Shown: positions 6,302 to 9,297 of the stretch, piece after piece
Layout: each line of letters begins with the position of its first letter
Position numbering within the stretch: position 1 is the stretch's first letter
Assembly: GCA_012512335.1 (NCBI GenBank)
Contig: JAAZEK010000390.1
Span: forward strand, 1 to 9,297
DNA from: Clostridiales bacterium
Lineage (GTDB): Bacteria > Bacillota > Clostridia > Caldicoprobacterales > DTU083
Direction: 5' to 3'
DNA length: 9,297 nucleotides
Made by a program: the position numbers and the translations under genes
Notes under the pieces: model-generated
The model's input: the letters and a program-made list of their open reading frames with translations, nothing else
Told to the model about the DNA's origin: nothing
The model's database searches: none

Positions 6302-6329
6302 AACGACTCCATTACAGGGTCGTTTTTTT
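6302..6329 (+). terminator. Intrinsic terminator, displaced from the small-protein gene by the insertion
   Basis: AACGACTC (6302-6309) pairs with GGGTCGTT (6317-6324) with one T-G pair and a seven-base loop, followed by seven T (6323-6329). Without the element and one duplicate it would lie about ten bases after the stop codon at 6058. It also insulates the KDG operon promoter that starts at 6343. Confidence 0.85.
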
Positions 6330-6342
6330 ATTATAAAATCTA

Positions 6343-6370
6343 TTGACAATGTTGGCTATCATACTATAAT
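6343..6370 (+). promoter_or_regulatory. Strong sigma-A promoter of the KDG operon
   Basis: A perfect TTGACA (6343-6348) and a perfect TATAAT (6365-6370) are separated by 16 bp. Transcription should begin near 6377, giving a leader of about 120 bases before the IclR-family gene. Confidence 0.85.
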
Positions 6371-6380
6371 ATTTAATATA

Positions 6381-6407
6381 GAGAAACGGTGTTTCTCATT
6401 AAGAAAC
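6381..6407. promoter_or_regulatory. Candidate IclR/KdgR-type operator overlapping the transcription start
   Basis: GAGAAAC (6381-6387) and GTTTCTC (6391-6397) form a perfect 7-bp palindrome around GGT. A third half-site, AGAAAC (6402-6407), forms a second inverted pair with GTTTCT (6391-6396). The GAAAC-NNN-GTTTC core resembles published KdgR (IclR family) operators of pectin and KDG genes. Its position just downstream of the -10 fits repression by the IclR protein encoded next, with a KDG-pathway inducer; this is inference. Confidence 0.6.
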
Positions 6408-6430
6408 AATTGTAGATAATCTTGAATTAA

Positions 6431-6463
6431 TATAAGTGAACGCGCCACTTATAGAAGTGAGCG
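6431..6463 (+). promoter_or_regulatory. Two mutually exclusive hairpins in the KDG operon leader
   Basis: TATAAGTG (6431-6438) pairs perfectly with CACTTATA (6446-6453). The same CACTT can instead pair with AAGTG (6455-6459), extended by CGC (6443-6445) with GCG (6461-6463) across a bulged A. Neither is followed by a T-run. The first could equally be a second DNA operator, centred about 53 bp from the one at 6381. Confidence 0.4.
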
Positions 6464-6498
6464 TATTGACATAAGATAAAATGCTGTGTGGTGAAAAG

Positions 6499-7272
6499 AT
6501 GGAAAATGATAAGTATATGCTGCAAACACTCGAAAGGGCCATTGCAGTTGTTGAAGCACTTGCCCTTGAGAAAAACGGTTGTGGTGTTACCAAACTCTCA
6601 AAAACGACTAATATAAATAAATCCACTGTTTTTAAAATCTTATATACACTTTCCCAGAAGGGCTATGTGGAGCGTGTGCCAGATAGCGAGGATTACAGGC
6701 TTAGTGTAAAGGTACTTCAATTGGGAAGTGCAATACTTGAACAGATGGATTTACGCTCAATTGCAATGCCATATCTGCAACAGCTTTCTCTTGCAACAAA
6801 AGAAACTGTTCATCTAGGTATACTTGATAATTTTGAGGTCGTATATATTGAGAAGTATGAAAGCGTTGAACACAGCATTCGTATGCATTCCCAGGTTGGT
6901 AAAAGGAGCCCTCTACATTGTACTGGCATGGGTAAAATTATACTATCAGATTTTTCAGATGAAGAAATCAGGGAGATGTTTTCAAAGCGACCAATATTAA
7001 GGTACACGGATGCTACTATTACTGAAGTGGAAAAGCTAGTAGAAGAGATTGAGTTGGTTCGAGAAAAGGGTCACGCCTTTGATAACATGGAGCATGAAGA
7101 AGGCATTCGTTGTATAGCCGTGGCAATACGGGATCGAACAAAACACATTGTTGCAGCAATTAGCGTTTCAGTTCCTGTAATGTTTCTAACAGAAGAAAGA
7201 GTTCCATTTATTATAGAGGAATTAAAGAAGACTTCAAAGCAGATTTCTTATCAGATGGGATACAGCTACTAA
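6499..7272 (+). CDS. IclR-family transcriptional regulator, probable KDG operon repressor (KdgR-like)
   Basis: This 257-residue regulator has an N-terminal winged helix-turn-helix (about 7-70: LQTLERAIAVVEALA, GVTKLSKTTNINKSTVFKILYTL, KGYVERV...YRLS). It is followed by the IclR effector domain (about 80-250), with the family strings HLGILDNFEVVYIEKYES, LHCTGMGKIIL and HAFDNMEHEEGIRCIAVAIRD. IclR proteins bind small organic acids and act as dimers or tetramers. The adjoining aldolase and kinase suggest KDG or KDPG as effector, as for KdgR of enterobacteria. I prefer ATG 6499, preceded by GGTGA (6490-6494), to an ATG 18 bases upstream that lacks a ribosome binding site; the difference is six residues. 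It is the first gene of the operon, and its transcript starts next to a GAAAC/GTTTC palindrome, so autoregulation is likely. Confidence 0.88.
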   Translation: MENDKYMLQTLERAIAVVEALALEKNGCGVTKLSKTTNINKSTVFKILYTLSQKGYVERVPDSEDYRLSVKVLQLGSAILEQMDLRSIAMPYLQQLSLATKETVHLGILDNFEVVYIEKYESVEHSIRMHSQVGKRSPLHCTGMGKIILSDFSDEEIREMFSKRPILRYTDATITEVEKLVEEIELVREKGHAFDNMEHEEGIRCIAVAIRDRTKHIVAAISVSVPVMFLTEERVPFIIEELKKTSKQISYQMGYSY

Positions 7273-7312
7273 GAAATCGTTTAAAGATTATTATATAGAA
7301 GGAGTGGATGTC

Positions 7313-8266
7313 ATGAAAAACGTTGCGGATGTTAACAGGACAATTGGGAATATCGGTCTCATACCGGTAGTGGCTTTTGATAATGCTACTGATGCTGTGG
7401 ATACAGCAGCTGCATTGACAGCTGGAGGCATTGATGTAATGGAGATTACATTACGAACTTCTGCTGGAATTGAGTCAATCAGTAAGGTTGCAAAAGCATT
7501 TCCAGATATGCTAGTAGGTGCTGGAACAGTAAGAAGTGTTGAGCAGGCTGCTCAGGCAAAGGATGCAGGAGCTGTGTTTATTGTCTCGCCAGGCTTTGAT
7601 GAAAAGGTAGTAGAATGGTGCATCAAGAACGATATTCTAATTACACCAGGCTGTGTTACACCTACAGAAATTGAAAAGGCTCAATCATATGGACTATCTA
7701 TCTTAAAATATTTTCCAGCAAACGTTTATGGTGGAATAGAAGGGATTAAAGCACTTCACGGACCTTATAAGGATATAAAATTTATTCCAACTGGTGGTGT
7801 GAGCTTGACCAATCTAGCAGATTTTGTGGACAAAGATTATGTCCATGCTATTGGTGGAGGATTCCTATGCAAGTCCGCAGATATTGCATCGAAAAGCTTC
7901 AATAAAATTACAGCTACAGCTAAACAGGCAATTGAGGTGTTATTAGGTTTTGAGCTAGCTCATATAGGTATGAATGGTCCAGCTTCACTTGCTGAAAAAG
8001 TAAATAGTGCATTTGGATTTGAGGTAAAAGAGGGTAACAGTAGCTTTATGGTCGGAAATGTATTGGAAGTAGTAAAGGAAAATGGCATAGGGAAAAACGG
8101 TCATATCGCATTTCGGACTAGCAATATAGATCGTGCCATTTATTACTTGAGCAAAAGAGGTTTTGAAGTAGACAAGGAAACAGAAAAGCTAAAGAACGGG
8201 AAAACTGTTGCAATCTATCTGAAAGACGATTTTAATGATTTTGCTGTCCATTTATTACAGAAGTAG
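7313..8266 (+). CDS. eda: KDPG/KHG aldolase fused to a C-terminal VOC (glyoxalase-like) domain
   Basis: Residues 1 to about 208 form a class I 2-keto-3-deoxy-6-phosphogluconate / 2-keto-4-hydroxyglutarate aldolase, which splits KDPG to pyruvate and glyceraldehyde-3-phosphate. The active-site set is complete: Glu44 and Arg48 (MEITLRT), VGAGTV, IVSPGF, TPGCVTPTE, the Schiff-base Lys132 in LKYFPAN, PTGGVS and AIGGGFL. Most bacterial Eda proteins end here at about 205-215 residues; this one reaches 317. Residues from about 213 read as a vicinal-oxygen-chelate domain, with possible metal ligands His217 (LAHIG), Glu252 (VLEVV), His264 (NGHIAF) and His313 (AVHLL). Its function is unknown. AAGGAG (7299-7304) lies eight bases before ATG 7313; a GTG at 7304 overlaps that site and is rejected. 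The gene follows iclR by 40 bases in the same operon, before KDG kinase. Confidence 0.92.
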   Translation: MKNVADVNRTIGNIGLIPVVAFDNATDAVDTAAALTAGGIDVMEITLRTSAGIESISKVAKAFPDMLVGAGTVRSVEQAAQAKDAGAVFIVSPGFDEKVVEWCIKNDILITPGCVTPTEIEKAQSYGLSILKYFPANVYGGIEGIKALHGPYKDIKFIPTGGVSLTNLADFVDKDYVHAIGGGFLCKSADIASKSFNKITATAKQAIEVLLGFELAHIGMNGPASLAEKVNSAFGFEVKEGNSSFMVGNVLEVVKENGIGKNGHIAFRTSNIDRAIYYLSKRGFEVDKETEKLKNGKTVAIYLKDDFNDFAVHLLQK

Positions 8267-8331
8267 TTGTTACACACAATAAGTCTAGTAGGGTGAGGAG
8301 TATTTTATGATTATACTGCAAATATTCGTTG

Positions 8332-8378
8332 GATTGTCATTTTGAGGAGCTTGCGACAAAGAATCTTGAAAGTAGATT
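8332..8378. repeat. Copy of a dispersed TCATTYTGAG...GAATCT-type repeat
   Basis: The spacer holds TTGTCATTTTGAGGAGC, then TTGCGACAAAGAATCTTGA. This is close to an intergenic repeat that I recognise from many bacterial genomes (GTCATTCTGAG...GCGA...GAAGAATCT). TTGTC (8334-8338) can pair with GACAA (8355-8359). The assignment is from memory of the motif, not from other copies in this window. The remaining spacer (8267-8446) has a short open frame described under findings and the AGGGGG of the kinase gene. Confidence 0.5.
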
Positions 8379-8446
8379 AAAAATGAGTTCTAGCAGTATA
8401 GTAATTATTTTAAGCGATATAAAACAAATAATAGGGGGATTATATA

Positions 8447-9297
8447 ATGCAAAAGGTAATGACGTTTGGAGAAATTATGTTAAGGCTTAAGTCTCCTGAA
8501 AGGGAGAGATTGCTTCAGTCACAAAGATTTGAAGCTACATTCGGAGGAGGAGAAGCTAATGTAGCTGTTTCCTTGGCGAATTATGGAGTAGATGCATCAT
8601 TTTTTACTGTGCTACCAGAAAACGATATCGGGGAAGCCTGTATTCGTGAGTTAAGAAAGTTTAATGTTGATGTTTCCAAAATCATTCGCACAGAAGGTAG
8701 AATGGGTATCTACTATCTAGAAAGTGGTGCAAATCAACGAGCTTCCAAGGTAATCTACGATCGAGCAGATTCCACAATAGCTAAATCCAACCTTGCAGAT
8801 GTAGACTTAAAGGCAGTTCTTGAGGGAATAGGATGGTTGCATGTCACAGGAATCACACCAGCTATCAGCGAGGCAGGTGCAGAAGCTACCATTAAAATGG
8901 TTGAAGTAGCTAAAGAAATGGGCATAAGAATTTCCATAGACTTAAATTACAGGAAAAACCTTTGGAAATATGGAAAGAGTGCTCAGGAAGTAATGGACAC
9001 AATCGTAAAATATGTTGATGTAATTGTTGCAAATGAAGAAGATTGTCAAAAATCTTTGGGAATTGAAATCGATTCGGACGTTACCAGTGGTGAACTGGAT
9101 GTAGAAAAATATAAACAGTTAGCCAAAAAAGTAGTAGCTAAATATAATAATATAAAGATAATAACTATTACACTTCGCGAAAGCGAAAGCGCAGATATCA
9201 ATGGCTGGTCTGCCTGCTTGTATGATGGAAAATCCTTTTATGTAAGCAAGAAGTATGATATCCAAGATATTGTTGATAGGGTAGGCGGCGGTGATTC
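8447..9297 (+). CDS. kdgK: 2-keto-3-deoxygluconate kinase (PfkB/ribokinase family), 3' end outside the window
   Basis: The first 283 residues of a PfkB-family sugar kinase are visible, out of a usual 310-345. It should phosphorylate KDG with ATP to KDPG, the substrate of the aldolase upstream. The N-terminus (KVMTFGEIMLRL) is typical. The sugar-binding di-glycine segment is FGGGEANVAVSLA (32-44). YDRADS (104-109) holds the Arg that in KDG kinases contacts the substrate carboxylate, and SIDLNYRKNLW (163-173) is the conserved D-x-N-x-R strand. The last visible residues, DRVGGGD (277-283), are the anion-hole and catalytic-Asp signature, so the active site is complete up to the edge. AGGGGG (8433-8438) sits eight bases before the ATG. 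The gene lies 180 bases after the aldolase gene with a repeat between them; no terminator is visible there, so it is probably in the same operon as iclR and eda. Confidence 0.9.
   Translation, partial: MQKVMTFGEIMLRLKSPERERLLQSQRFEATFGGGEANVAVSLANYGVDASFFTVLPENDIGEACIRELRKFNVDVSKIIRTEGRMGIYYLESGANQRASKVIYDRADSTIAKSNLADVDLKAVLEGIGWLHVTGITPAISEAGAEATIKMVEVAKEMGIRISIDLNYRKNLWKYGKSAQEVMDTIVKYVDVIVANEEDCQKSLGIEIDSDVTSGELDVEKYKQLAKKVVAKYNNIKIITITLRESESADINGWSACLYDGKSFYVSKKYDIQDIVDRVGGGD

Noticed and set aside
6399..6626. 75-codon - strand frame over the iclR start
   Set aside because: It overlaps the operator, leader and HTH region of iclR and has no homology signal.
8755..8937. 60-codon antisense frame inside kdgK
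   Set aside because: It is a shadow of the kinase gene.

Overview
The window is AT-rich DNA that looks like a Gram-positive, anaerobic clostridial genome. The signs are strong AGGAGG-type ribosome binding sites, TTG start codons, sigma-A style TTGACA/TATAAT promoters, a stand-alone cobalamin methionine synthase reactivation protein paired with MetF, and a clostridial-style KDPG aldolase carrying a C-terminal VOC domain. The species cannot be named from the sequence alone.

Left end (1-1645): a fragment of a biotin-dependent acyl-CoA carboxyltransferase beta subunit (PccB/MmdA type) enters from the left edge on the + strand. It loses its family resemblance abruptly near 108. Facing it on the - strand is a two-gene methionine/folate operon: metF, then a MetH-reactivation-domain protein, with an ATGA overlap. 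No terminator separates the convergent genes, so the junction near 100-110 is either a real rearrangement with gene truncation or an assembly join.

Middle (1646-6058): a Gfo/Idh/MocA oxidoreductase with an extended -10 promoter and a TTG start; a membrane-anchored, Ig-like plus transglutaminase-like surface protein ending ahead of a strong terminator; a major facilitator transporter with a TTG start; and a 74-residue lysine/glutamate-rich small protein of unknown function. A perfect 11-bp palindrome and an 11-bp tandem duplication lie in the spacers.

Transposon-like insertion (6069-6329): a 225-bp non-coding, imperfectly palindromic element has 12-bp terminal inverted repeats and an 8-bp target duplication. 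It sits inside the intrinsic terminator of the small-protein gene. The duplicated 8 bp are exactly the left arm of the terminator hairpin, so the terminator has been rebuilt on the far side of the insertion. This is the most striking structure in the window.

Right end (6343-9297): a 2-keto-3-deoxygluconate (KDG) utilisation operon. A strong promoter is followed at once by GAAAC/GTTTC operator repeats and by competing hairpins in the leader, then an IclR-family regulator, KDPG/KHG aldolase fused to a VOC domain, and KDG kinase, which runs off the right edge. The kinase makes KDPG from KDG, the aldolase splits it to pyruvate and glyceraldehyde-3-phosphate, and the IclR protein probably controls the operon through the operator next to its own promoter. 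A copy of a dispersed TCATTYTGAG...GAATCT-type repeat lies between the aldolase and the kinase.
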